Below are positions 16,746 to 25,700 of a stretch of DNA of 64,000 bases, one piece after another. The stretch is taken from the NCBI RefSeq assembly GCF_901538355.1, contig NZ_LR593887.1, positions 930,001-994,000 of the forward strand, written 5' to 3'. Each line of letters starts with the position of its first letter. Position 1 is the stretch's first letter. The notes under the pieces are model-generated. The model was given only the letters and a program-made list of their open reading frames with translations, was not told where the DNA came from and searched no databases. The stretch is from Tuwongella immobilis. Lineage in GTDB: Bacteria; Planctomycetota; Planctomycetia; Gemmatales; Gemmataceae. The position numbers and the translations under genes were made by a program.

Positions 16746-17393
16746 TTACGTCAGCGAGCGCGTCGGTTGTTCGGGCCGCTGCGAATGCGGGGTCGAGATC
16801 AGCCAGTAGGCCAGCACGCCGGCACAGATGGCCAAAATTCCCAGCGAAATCGCGGCGGGGTAATTTTCCAACCGCAGATAATGCACCATGATCCGCACGA
16901 TGAACGATACGACGACAATCATCGCCACCGTAAACACCCACGTCAGCAGCGTTTGCAGCGCAAACACGAGCGACTTCAGCCCGTAAATCGTCCAGGCACC
17001 AACCCGTGTCGCCTTGCGACGAACGGGTTCCCGACGAAACGGGGCGAGCAGCATCAGCGTGGGGAGGGCGATTGCCAGACCATCGCCGTATTGGTCCCAG
17101 GTGATGGTGCCCGGCAGATTGAGGTAGTTCGCGTTCCAGATGAACAGGGCCATCACCCCCGGAGTCGCCAAGCCCAACCCCAGGAGTTCCCACAGCATCG
17201 GCCACGAATGTTCGGCGACGGTTGTTCGCCCGAACAGGCAACATCCCAGCTCGTTCCAAAGAATCAACCAAGTGACCAAGCCCGCCATTAGGCCGATCAT
17301 CGGGACAATCGGGCCATCGGGATGCCACAGGCTGATCCCCAACAGACCACCGCCCCAAATCGGCAGCAGGCTCCAGGCAGTCCAAATCTTCAT
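16746..17393 (-). CDS. Multi-pass membrane protein of unknown function
   Basis: A 215-residue hydrophobic protein with about six predicted membrane helices, for example IVPMIGLMAGLVTWLILW, TWVFTVAMIVVVSFIV and AISLGILAICAGVLAYWLI. I recognise no family. ATG 17393 (MKIWTAWSLLP) follows GGAGGGA by seven bases, so the longer open frame upstream is not used. It lies 80 bases after the pentapeptide-repeat channel gene on the same strand and may be the last gene of that operon, which would suggest a membrane partner of the channel. That link is inferred only from position. Confidence 0.75.
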   Translation of the reverse strand: MKIWTAWSLLPIWGGGLLGISLWHPDGPIVPMIGLMAGLVTWLILWNELGCCLFGRTTVAEHSWPMLWELLGLGLATPGVMALFIWNANYLNLPGTITWDQYGDGLAIALPTLMLLAPFRREPVRRKATRVGAWTIYGLKSLVFALQTLLTWVFTVAMIVVVSFIVRIMVHYLRLENYPAAISLGILAICAGVLAYWLISTPHSQRPEQPTRSLT

Positions 17394-17473
17394 GGGTCGG
17401 TCCCTCCATGAGCCGAGATCCTCGGATTGGCTCATCCGGTGGAAGGAGTGACGTCCCTGCACTCCGGTTCAGA

Positions 17474-18751
17474 CTAGCGAATGACTTTTCGACTGAACGC
17501 CACAATAAACAGGCCGAATAGCAACGTCCCTAAGAATGCTTCCACAATCAAAGGGAGGTTCATCCATCCATGGGCACGGCCCAAGGAGTCGCCCAGGCCG
17601 GAGGTGAAGACCGCCATACTGGTCATCATGCCGATGACGGTGCGGTTTACCACGTCGGTGACGGCCCCTTCGAAGGGGTATTCGCTGGCATCGATGTTGA
17701 ATTGCTCGATTCCGACGGAATAAATCAGCCCGAAGCTGAGAATAATCACCATCGCCGCCACCACGGCCCGGAATGGATTGGTGCCGTACCCGCAGCCCAA
17801 ATCCAGAAACAGCCAATTGGCGAACTGGCCCACCTTGGTCCAGGGACGTTTCCAAGATCGACCCACGCCACGCCGTTGATTCACCTTGAATCGGTAAAAC
17901 GCCCAGTCTTCCTGATCGAATCGGTGCAGATTTTGGAAGCACTGTTTGAGCAAGCCGTATTCTTGCATCGCCGATTCGTATTTTCCGGTCTGCTCGCTGG
18001 CTAAGCGCCCTTCGACTTGTTCGGGACGGATGCGGATTCGTTCGGCGATTGCATTTTCAAACGCGAATTGTTGCTGTTCGCCCTGATGGATTTCTTCCAA
18101 GTAAACAAAGTCGTACAACTTTGCCTTGGAGAGATCGAGCATCTTCTCGAATCGGGAGTTGCCGAAATCGAGTTTCTTGGTGACGGAGGTTCCCCGCAAG
18201 AGGAATTCCTGTTGGAACTGACAGCCGATAAAGTTGCAGCCTTCGGCCATCTGCATGCTGCGAAAATCGCCAGATCCTTCGAGTTTGCAATTCTTGAACT
18301 CGAACCAACCTTCGATATTCGCATCCCAAAAGAATACCTTCTGGAACTCCGCATCGGCAAACAGCAATTTGCCCTTGGCGCGAATTTCTCGGCAGCTGAG
18401 TTGCCCCCGCACATGCAGACCGCGGAAGGTGCCTCGGATAATCGTCGATTCGTTGAGATCCAACCCCTTGGCGAAGATATTCTTCCGGCTGGAATCGGGC
18501 CGATCGAGCGTACACCGGAAGAACTGCACATCTTCGGTGAAGGTCGCATTTTCGATAATCAGACGACTAACTGTGCAGTTTTTGAACCGCACCGGCGTGG
18601 TGAATTCCCCGCGCAACCGCAAGCGATTGATGCGCACGTTGCTGATGGTTTCGCCGTTGCGAATCTTTTCCAGCACTTCGTGGGCGGGCAATTCGTTGCG
18701 TGATTTGCTCAGATCGTCGGTTTCTTCCGGCTCAGGCGATTCGTTCGACAT
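17474..18751 (-). CDS. Pentapeptide-repeat protein fused to a two-helix ion channel domain
   Basis: A 425-residue protein. Residues about 40-240 are built of five-residue repeats, seen in runs such as FKNCTVSRLIIENATF and FRSMQMAEGCNFIGCQF. These should form a right-handed quadrilateral beta-helix in the cytoplasm. A charged linker (YRFKVNQRRGVGRSWKRPW) leads to a membrane module. It has TM1 (AVVAAMVIILSFGLIYSVGI), a pore-like segment ending FTSGLGD, and TM2 (LPLIVEAFLGTLLFGLFIVAF). FTSGLGD resembles the potassium-channel filter TVGYGD, with Leu in place of Tyr. The repeat domain may gate or localise the channel. AGGGAG precedes ATG 18751 by eight bases; an in-frame GTG at 18760 is less likely. 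It lies 36 bases after the MBL gene. Confidence 0.85.
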   Translation of the reverse strand: MSNESPEPEETDDLSKSRNELPAHEVLEKIRNGETISNVRINRLRLRGEFTTPVRFKNCTVSRLIIENATFTEDVQFFRCTLDRPDSSRKNIFAKGLDLNESTIIRGTFRGLHVRGQLSCREIRAKGKLLFADAEFQKVFFWDANIEGWFEFKNCKLEGSGDFRSMQMAEGCNFIGCQFQQEFLLRGTSVTKKLDFGNSRFEKMLDLSKAKLYDFVYLEEIHQGEQQQFAFENAIAERIRIRPEQVEGRLASEQTGKYESAMQEYGLLKQCFQNLHRFDQEDWAFYRFKVNQRRGVGRSWKRPWTKVGQFANWLFLDLGCGYGTNPFRAVVAAMVIILSFGLIYSVGIEQFNIDASEYPFEGAVTDVVNRTVIGMMTSMAVFTSGLGDSLGRAHGWMNLPLIVEAFLGTLLFGLFIVAFSRKVIR

Positions 18752-18787
18752 GCAGAACACTCCCTACAAGATCGTGAATGCTTCGGA

Positions 18788-19798
18788 TTACGCTGTCTCA
18801 CCCAAGTCGGCGGTGGTTCGCGGGAAAATGGCCTTCGCTTCGTCCACCAGGTGGCCATACCGTCCGGCGTATCGCGGGGCAAAGTGCATCAGAATGAGCT
18901 GATCCACCTTGGCCAGCTTGGCGAATTCCGCCGCGTGAGTGGCGGTCATATGTTTGTGGGTGACCGCATTCTTCAATTGTCCAATGGCATAGTAACTGTC
19001 GCAGTACAATCGCCAGGAATTTTTCGCCAGCGGCAGCAGGGCGGCCTTGGTGCTGTCGTTCCATATCGTGTCGGTCACGAAGGTGACGCGCGATCCGGGC
19101 GAACCGCTGAAGCCCATTTCCGCCAAACGCCCCAGACTGAATTGGCCCCCTTCAACATTGACCAGCGTTTCCATGGGCGAACCACTGCGAAGCTGATCCA
19201 GCACCAGCGGCACCCAACTGCCGGGACGCAGCGGACTGACGGCGAGCTTGTCCGGGTCGGGATGGTAGCCCGGCTTTTCCACCAGCGCATAGGCGAGGCA
19301 GGGGGTGGTATGCTCGACCGAAACCGCCTCAATGGTCAAATACGGATTCTCGTAAATCGTCCGCTCGGTCCAGGCGTCTTCGGAAATCACCGGCTCGGGA
19401 AATTTCTTTGCACATTCCATGCGAGCCTGCCGACGCACGCCAGGTTCGAGTTCCACGACATTCAGCGCGATTTTCATGAATGAAAAATATTGAAAATCAT
19501 ACGATTTGAGCCGCTGATAAATTCGGGTGATTGTGCCACCTGGGCCGAAGATGCGCAGCTCTTTGTCTTTGTCTAAATTCGCGCGAAGAATTCGGTCGAA
19601 ACCGATAAAGTGATCAATGTGGTGGTGCGTCAGGAAGACCGCCTCCAGGTCGGCCAACCGTTTGAGGTCCAGATTGCCATTCTCCCCGGCGTCGAACAAT
19701 AAGGCATTGTCCAAACCGGGGTAGTCGATGTATAAGGCCGGATCACCAGTGGACCCGTTGACCAAGCGAATTTCGGAAAATGCACGGGCGACCGGCAT
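18788..19798 (-). CDS. MBL-fold metallo-hydrolase (RNase Z-like)
   Basis: A 336-residue protein with the metallo-beta-lactamase metal site: THHHIDH near residue 80, a later VTDT segment and a C-terminal LMHFAPRY histidine. The order of motifs and the start GDPALYIDYPGLDNALLFDAGE resemble the RNase Z/ElaC-like branch, but the family is broad and the substrate cannot be read from sequence. ATG 19798 (MPVARAFSEI) has GAGAA five bases upstream; the open frame continues to 19843. It is the first gene of the three-gene operon with the pentapeptide-repeat channel and the membrane protein. It is divergent from the exported protein gene at 19976. Confidence 0.85.
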   Translation of the reverse strand: MPVARAFSEIRLVNGSTGDPALYIDYPGLDNALLFDAGENGNLDLKRLADLEAVFLTHHHIDHFIGFDRILRANLDKDKELRIFGPGGTITRIYQRLKSYDFQYFSFMKIALNVVELEPGVRRQARMECAKKFPEPVISEDAWTERTIYENPYLTIEAVSVEHTTPCLAYALVEKPGYHPDPDKLAVSPLRPGSWVPLVLDQLRSGSPMETLVNVEGGQFSLGRLAEMGFSGSPGSRVTFVTDTIWNDSTKAALLPLAKNSWRLYCDSYYAIGQLKNAVTHKHMTATHAAEFAKLAKVDQLILMHFAPRYAGRYGHLVDEAKAIFPRTTADLGETA

Positions 19799-19975
19799 GG
19801 GAATTCTCGGCAAGACGGGGCCACACTCCGACCGCACAGCCAACGTGCCGTGAGGTTACCGGATGATTCGTGGATGACGAGCCGATCTTACCCGGATTTT
19901 CGGCCCACGACCAGCGATTGGTCGCAAAACCAGGCCGGTTCCCGCGATCGGGCAGACCTGTCAAGGAGGACAAGG

Positions 19976-21292
19976 ATGCGGATGCGTGCTATGTTGGGGC
20001 TGCTCTCGCTGCTGGCGAGCGCGACGTGGAGCCAGGCTCAGACCTACTCGCTCACCGAGACCCGCCGCGTCGGGGAAACCGTTCGCGTCGAATTAACCAC
20101 CAGCGTTCGCAGCACCATGAAGGTCACCTCGGAAGGCCAAACCCAGGCCATTCCCGTTCGTGCGGACGGCACGCACACCTTCGTGCAAAAGACCTTGGCC
20201 ACCGATAAAGAACTGGCCACCAAGGTCGCTCGATTCTACGAAACTGCGAAAAGCGAAATGCTCATCGGCAGCGAGAAACTCGCCCGAACCCTCCGCGACG
20301 ACCGCCGACTGATTGTCGCCCAGAAATCTCCCGAAGGCGTCACCACCTTCTCGCCCACCGGCGCGTTGAATCGGGACGAACTCGACCTGGTCGGCGAGCA
20401 TTTTGACACGCTGTACCTGGCGGGGATTCTGCCCAATCGCGATGTCAAAGGCGATGAAATCTGGAAGCTGGGCAATCCGACCGTGCAGGCACTCTGTCTG
20501 TTCGATGGCCTGATTTCGCACGAAATGAGCGGCAAAGTCGAAGAAGTCAAAGACGGCCTCGCCGTGCTGCGCATCACCGGTCCCGCCACCGGCACCGAAG
20601 CCGGAGCCATGGTCCGCGTTCAAGTCGATGCCAAAGTGTCGTATGATCTGCTCCGCAAGCGCATTCTGGCCATCGAATGGGCCCAGAACGATAACCGCGA
20701 TCTCAGCCCAATCAGCCCGGCGATGAATTCGAATATCACCGTCACGCTCAAGCGGACGTTCTTGGACGAAGAACCCGCCACGCTGACCAGTGCCGCGTTG
20801 ATTAGCGTGCCCACCACCGACAAGGTGCCCGAAGGGATGCGGCAATTGCAGCACATCGACCCCAAGGGACGCTATCGCTTCCTGTATCCGCGTGAGTGGA
20901 CCATCACGGGCCAAACCGGAAATCACCTGGTGATGCGGCTCTTGGATCGCGGCGATTTCGTCGCACAGGCCACCGTCTCCACCTGGACGAAGGCAGCCCC
21001 TGGCAAGCACCTCACCCCAGATGAACTCAAGAAACTCATCGGCGCGCAGCCCGGCATGGAACTCGAAGGCTTCCTGGACGAAGCCGAAGTGCCCACCGAC
21101 GCGGGCAAGTGGATTTACCGCATCACCGCCAAGGGAGTATTGAACGATATTCCCGTGGTGCAAACCTTCTACGCTGTCGCTGGCCCCGAAGGCGATCAAG
21201 TGGTGCTGTTCTTCACCATGAAGCCGGGCAACGTCGTCAAGATTGGCACGCACGATGTCGCGCTGGTGAACTCGCTGGAATTCACCAAGTAA
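19976..21292 (+). CDS. Exported protein of unknown function
   Basis: A 438-residue protein. It begins MRMRAMLGLLSLLASATWSQAQ, a standard Sec signal peptide cleaved near residue 22, and AAGGAGGA lies five bases upstream of ATG 19976. The mature protein starts with beta-rich segments (YSLTETRRVGETVRVELTT). It carries a later domain (about 290-438) beginning GRYRFLYPREWTITGQTGNHLVMRLLDRGDFVAQATVS, which looks like the PsbP/Mog1-type alpha/beta sandwich found in exported proteins. I do not recognise the N-terminal part. No operon partner is obvious, since the next gene starts 268 bases later behind its own predicted promoter. Confidence 0.8.
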   Translation: MRMRAMLGLLSLLASATWSQAQTYSLTETRRVGETVRVELTTSVRSTMKVTSEGQTQAIPVRADGTHTFVQKTLATDKELATKVARFYETAKSEMLIGSEKLARTLRDDRRLIVAQKSPEGVTTFSPTGALNRDELDLVGEHFDTLYLAGILPNRDVKGDEIWKLGNPTVQALCLFDGLISHEMSGKVEEVKDGLAVLRITGPATGTEAGAMVRVQVDAKVSYDLLRKRILAIEWAQNDNRDLSPISPAMNSNITVTLKRTFLDEEPATLTSAALISVPTTDKVPEGMRQLQHIDPKGRYRFLYPREWTITGQTGNHLVMRLLDRGDFVAQATVSTWTKAAPGKHLTPDELKKLIGAQPGMELEGFLDEAEVPTDAGKWIYRITAKGVLNDIPVVQTFYAVAGPEGDQVVLFFTMKPGNVVKIGTHDVALVNSLEFTK

Positions 21293-21464
21293 CGCCAACG
21301 TTGTCGCAGTCGAGCGGCTGAGACCATCGGCCGCATCCGAATTTTCTCGCGCATCCACCGATTGCAGCCGATTCCCTCCGATGCGAGGCGAATCGACTCG
21401 GAATCGGTGGATGCGTCGCGTTTCGCCCAACGGAATGAGGCGGGATTCGGCCAAGTGTTTGCAC

Positions 21465-21493
21465 TTGACAGGAAGTCGCTGCCGGGCTATGGC
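21465..21493 (+). promoter_or_regulatory. Predicted sigma70-type promoter
   Basis: TTGACA (21465-21470) and TATGGC (21488-21493) are 17 bases apart, and the start codon of the small exported protein lies about 70 bases downstream. Confidence 0.4.
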
Positions 21494-21560
21494 TGTTCGC
21501 CCCGCGGAGGTCATGGGGGGAACATGGCCCGCGATCCATTCGATGAGGGGGGATGTTCGG

Positions 21561-21968
21561 ATGAAACTTCGATCTATTGCGATCCTGGGCGGGTTGCTGC
21601 TGCTGGTCCACACTGGCAGCGCGTCGGCTCAGCAAATCACGCCGGCAACGGCGGTTCCGCTCGCGCAGCCCACGCCGCAACCGCTGCTCCCCGAGCCGAT
21701 CATTCCAGGCGGTCTGCCCGTGGCAAGCCTGCCGGGGATCAATCAATACGCGGTTCCGCTGACCATCGCCGGGGCGTTGGCCGGGATTCCGCTGGACGGA
21801 TCGCTGATTCGAGAAGGGATCAACGCCACTGCCGCCGAGATCACCAATTTGAATCCGTTCCGACCGCAACCGGGCGTCGTCATGGATTTGTCCGGTCGGG
21901 TGCCTGCGTTCTATCAGCAAGTTAACCACCAACGCAAAATGTTGGCCATTCTGCAACAAACCGATTGA
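21561..21968 (+). CDS. Small exported protein of unknown function
   Basis: A 135-residue protein starting MKLRSIAILGGLLLLVHTGSASAQQ, a clear signal peptide. The next 35 residues are rich in proline and alanine (QPTPQPLLPEPIIPGG), followed by a short domain ending in a basic tail (YQQVNHQRKMLAIL). No family is recognised. The ATG is preceded by AGGGGGGA, and the upstream open frame to 21381 overlaps a likely promoter, so it is leader. The gene stands between an unrelated exported protein and the DJ-1 gene. Confidence 0.7.
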   Translation: MKLRSIAILGGLLLLVHTGSASAQQITPATAVPLAQPTPQPLLPEPIIPGGLPVASLPGINQYAVPLTIAGALAGIPLDGSLIREGINATAAEITNLNPFRPQPGVVMDLSGRVPAFYQQVNHQRKMLAILQQTD

Positions 21969-22073
21969 ACCTACCGCCGATCGATGAGCCTCGGCCACCT
22001 TCTGTCCGAACGCATACAACGATGGATGGAACGATGAATCCATTCATTCACGGCTTCGGACAGGGGGGAACTC

Positions 22074-22655
22074 ATGGCGGTCCGCTCGATTCTGATGTTG
22101 GTCGGCGACTTTGTCGAAGATTACGAAGTCATGGTGCCGTTTCAGGCACTGCTCATGGTGGGGCATCGGGTGCATGCGGTCTGCCCGAACAAGCAAGCGG
22201 GCGATTTCGTCCGGACGGCGATTCACGATTTCGAGGGCGATCAAACCTACAGCGAAAAGCCCGGTCACCGCTTCACATTGAATGCCACTTTTTCCGAAAT
22301 TGATCCGACTCAATACGATGCGTTGGTCATTCCCGGTGGCCGCTCGCCGGAATATCTGCGGCTCAACCCGCAGGTGATTGCCATGGTGCAGCATTTTGCC
22401 CAGGCGAATAAGCCAATTGCGGCGATTTGTCATGGTCCGCAACTGCTGGCGGCGGCGGGTGTGTTGAGCAATCGGCAATGCAGCGCATACCCGGCTGTGC
22501 TGCCGGATGTCACGTTGGCGGGTGGAACGGCGACGGCAATCGCTGTGGATGCGGCCCATGTCGATGGCAATCTGGTGACCGCACCCGCGTGGCCGGCCCA
22601 TCCGCAATGGTTGGCCCAATTTTTGAAGCTGTTGGGCACGCAAATCACGCTGTAA
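22074..22655 (+). CDS. DJ-1/PfpI family protein
   Basis: A 193-residue protein of the class I glutamine-amidotransferase-like (DJ-1/PfpI) superfamily. Conserved features are the N-terminal [18 protein letters not shown] with its acidic residue, [10 protein letters not shown], and the nucleophile elbow [14 protein letters not shown] holding the reactive cysteine. Members act as glyoxalases, deglycases, proteases or oxidative-stress chaperones, and sequence alone does not separate these. AGGGGGGA precedes the ATG. It is followed by a strong hairpin shared with the convergent TPR gene. Confidence 0.92.
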   Translation: MAVRSILMLVGDFVEDYEVMVPFQALLMVGHRVHAVCPNKQAGDFVRTAIHDFEGDQTYSEKPGHRFTLNATFSEIDPTQYDALVIPGGRSPEYLRLNPQVIAMVQHFAQANKPIAAICHGPQLLAAAGVLSNRQCSAYPAVLPDVTLAGGTATAIAVDAAHVDGNLVTAPAWPAHPQWLAQFLKLLGTQITL

Positions 22656-22682
22656 GTTCGATTCGCAATCGTCTGCCAACGA

Positions 22683-22728
22683 CACTCCCCCGCGATGACG
22701 CTCGAATGCGAGTTCATGCGGGGGAGTG
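22683..22728. terminator. Bidirectional hairpin terminator candidate
   Basis: CACTCCCCCGC and its perfect complement GCGGGGGAGTG form an 11-base stem, with a second short stem (CGCTCG/CGAG) in the loop. It lies between the ends of the convergent DJ-1 and TPR genes. Confidence 0.6.
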
Positions 22729-22793
22729 AGCAGTTCCAGGCGGAATTCCCATCTGGCGAATGCCGCGCGGGTTTCATCGAATCCGGGGGGCGA

Positions 22794-25700
22794 TCAGCTC
22801 CCCAATTCCGCCGACAACACCTTGAACGCGGGCAAATCGCTGGGGTGGACTTCCTGCGGGTTCAAGCCGTGGAATTTCGCCTTGCGGAATGCCGTGGTGG
22901 CGGCAGCCGGTTGGCTTTGCTTCAGCCGGGCGACTGCCAGATGGAAGTATCGCAGCGAGGTTTCCGATTGATTCAGTGCCTCGGTGAGATCTTCCACGGC
23001 CCGATCATACTTGCCGCTGGCGATCAGAACCCGAGCGCGGGTATCGAGCAATTCTCCGGTGTGGCCGGTGAGATCGATCGCCTTCTGCACATACTGCAAC
23101 GCTCGGGCGGTGGTATCCGGCTTGGGAGCGAGAATCCACGCCAGGTTATTCAGAGCCATCACGTTGTTGGGGTCTTTGGTCAACACGGCCTGATACAGTT
23201 TTTCGGCGGCAGCGTAGTCCTGTTTCAGGGCGTGATATTCGGCCATCGTGAGTTGCAGCATGGTCGAATCCGGCTGTTGAGCCACCGCGGTATCCAGCCA
23301 ATCCTTCACGGTTTGGAACTGGCGATCATTCGCTTGACCGGAACGCAGCAGCGATAGACCCGCCGAGGTGAGCAGCCGATTGCTCAATTGCGGCTTGAGC
23401 CGATTGATCAAATCGAACGCCCGATTCGGCTGACCATCATACGCCAACAGGCTGACCAACGGCACCAATCCATCCGGATTCAATCGCAGCCCGGCGGCGT
23501 ACTTGTCGATCGCGGAGGCGGCCAGAATGCGGCTCGACGGTTCTTGCCCGGCCGGAGTCGTGCGGGCCAGACTATCCAGCAGTTCCGCCGCTTGACGGAC
23601 CCGCAGCGATGCCTCGTTCGAGCCGGGTTCCACATCGCGGATGTACGCATCCATCATCGCCAGTACCCGTTCCGGCGAGCCCATCAGTTGATGGTACTTG
23701 GCCACCAGACCGACCGCGCGATAATCACCGCCGAAGTTCGCTTGCAGCTTCTGCACATGCGGCAACGCTTCTTCCAGCTTGTTATCCGCCAGCAGATCTT
23801 CCACCAGCGCCAGGCGATAAGCCCGATTCGTGGCATCTTGTTCCAACAAGACCGTCAGCGTCTTGCGGTACGCGGCCCGATTCCCCGACAGGCGATACAG
23901 TTGCGCCAGGTGGTAGCGATCCTTCGTGGTCGAGACTGCCGGATTGTCGGCAATCTTTTCCAGCATGCTGATCGCGTCTTGCAGCACCAACTTGCGATCG
24001 GCGTTATCCAGGTGTCGCGATGCCAGCGCGAGAATCGCCACTTGCGAACGCTGATCTTCCAGCGTGATCGTCCCGGTTTCCGTCTGCTTTTGCATCATCG
24101 CCAGCGCTTTGCGGCGATCATCGGAGGAGCCATCAACGGCTTGCAGCAGCGCCAGATTCCGCGACGCCCAGGTGCGATCTTGCGGACGAACGTCCTTGGC
24201 ATCCACCATGCCCGCGAGCAGCGCCATCGCTTCTTTCCGCTGCGATTGCGTGAGGTAATACGTCAGCAACGCCTGTGCCATGGAGCGGCGTTCTTCCGGG
24301 TTGCTGAAGGTCGGCTGCCAGTTCTTGCCCGTGTGGGCTTTCACCAGGTCCATCGTTTGGGCACACAGCAGGAAGTATGCCGGTTCCGCGAGGGCAGATT
24401 TGGCCTTCGCCATGATCGCCGGAACATCATTGAGCTGACCCTTTTCCGCCAATCGGCAGACCCGATGCACATACGCATCCGCATGGCTGGGCGAAGCGGC
24501 CATCGCGGCATCATACGATTGCATCGCGTCGTCGAATTGCCCCTTGGCCCAGTAGAGATCCCCCAACCACACCAGCGAGGCGGCATCTTCGCCAATCAGC
24601 GGCCGGATGGTCTTGGTCCCCTTCAGGAACTGACCCTGATTCAGGCCCACCAGTGCTGCACCCACCAATGCCCGGAATTGGTCGCCGGTAATGCGCGGAT
24701 CGCTCACCATTTCCGTCAGCAATTTCTGCGTCAGGACATCTTGATTGGTGCGCCACAGGAACTTCAACTGCGATTTCACATGACGCAGATCCGAGCGTTC
24801 CATATTGACCGCTTGCGCGTACAGTTTGCGAGCGTTGGCGTAGTCGTCTTCGGCTTCGCAGATTCGGGCGAGCATCACCATTGCATCGGTGCGGCCGGGA
24901 TACTGCTTCAGCATCGATTGCACCAGTTCGCGGGCTTCTTGCAGCGGTTGTTGATCGCCCGGCTTGGCTTCGCCCAGTTTCTGACTCGCTTGCATCAATT
25001 TCAACGTGCGCGGCGTGTCTTTCTCCAGGTTCGCCACTTCCGTCAGCAGTTGCTTGGCGGCGGCAGAATCCTTGGCATCCACGGCCAAATCCATCAGCGC
25101 GGCCCGAATCGGCAGATCTCGCGGATACCGGCTGGCAATCGTTTCATACACGCGCTTCACGGCCGGACCTTCTTGCATCCCCGCGTAGACATCCGCCAAT
25201 CCGTACAGCAGCCGAATTTGATCCCCTTCGCTGAATTCTTCCAAGCCGGTTTCCAGCGACTTCAACAACGTGAGTTTGCGGGGCGACAGCGATTTGGCCC
25301 AGACTTGAGCGCGGGCCAAGCGCAATTCCACCTGATCGGCCAGCATCGCTTGGGCTTCGTCGAGCACTTCCAACGCGGCTTGCGAACCCAGTTGCCGTTC
25401 CCGAACCATCGCCAACTTCGCCCACAGACGAGCATCCCGCGACTTCGCTGCGCATTCCGCACGCAGATATTGCGAGGCTTCGTCCAGTCGTTTGCGAGCG
25501 ACCAGCAGATCCGCCATCGCCAACACGGGCTCCGCCGATTGAGGATATTTCTTGCACAATGTCGCAATGTTTTCCGCGATTTCGTCCCATTCTTCCGGCG
25601 AGGCATTGGTGCCGCGAGCCTTGCCGATTCGCAGCAGCGCGTGCAACACTCGAGCCGTCATCGGAGCATACGGCGAGCGCACCACCAGGCCATATTCCTT

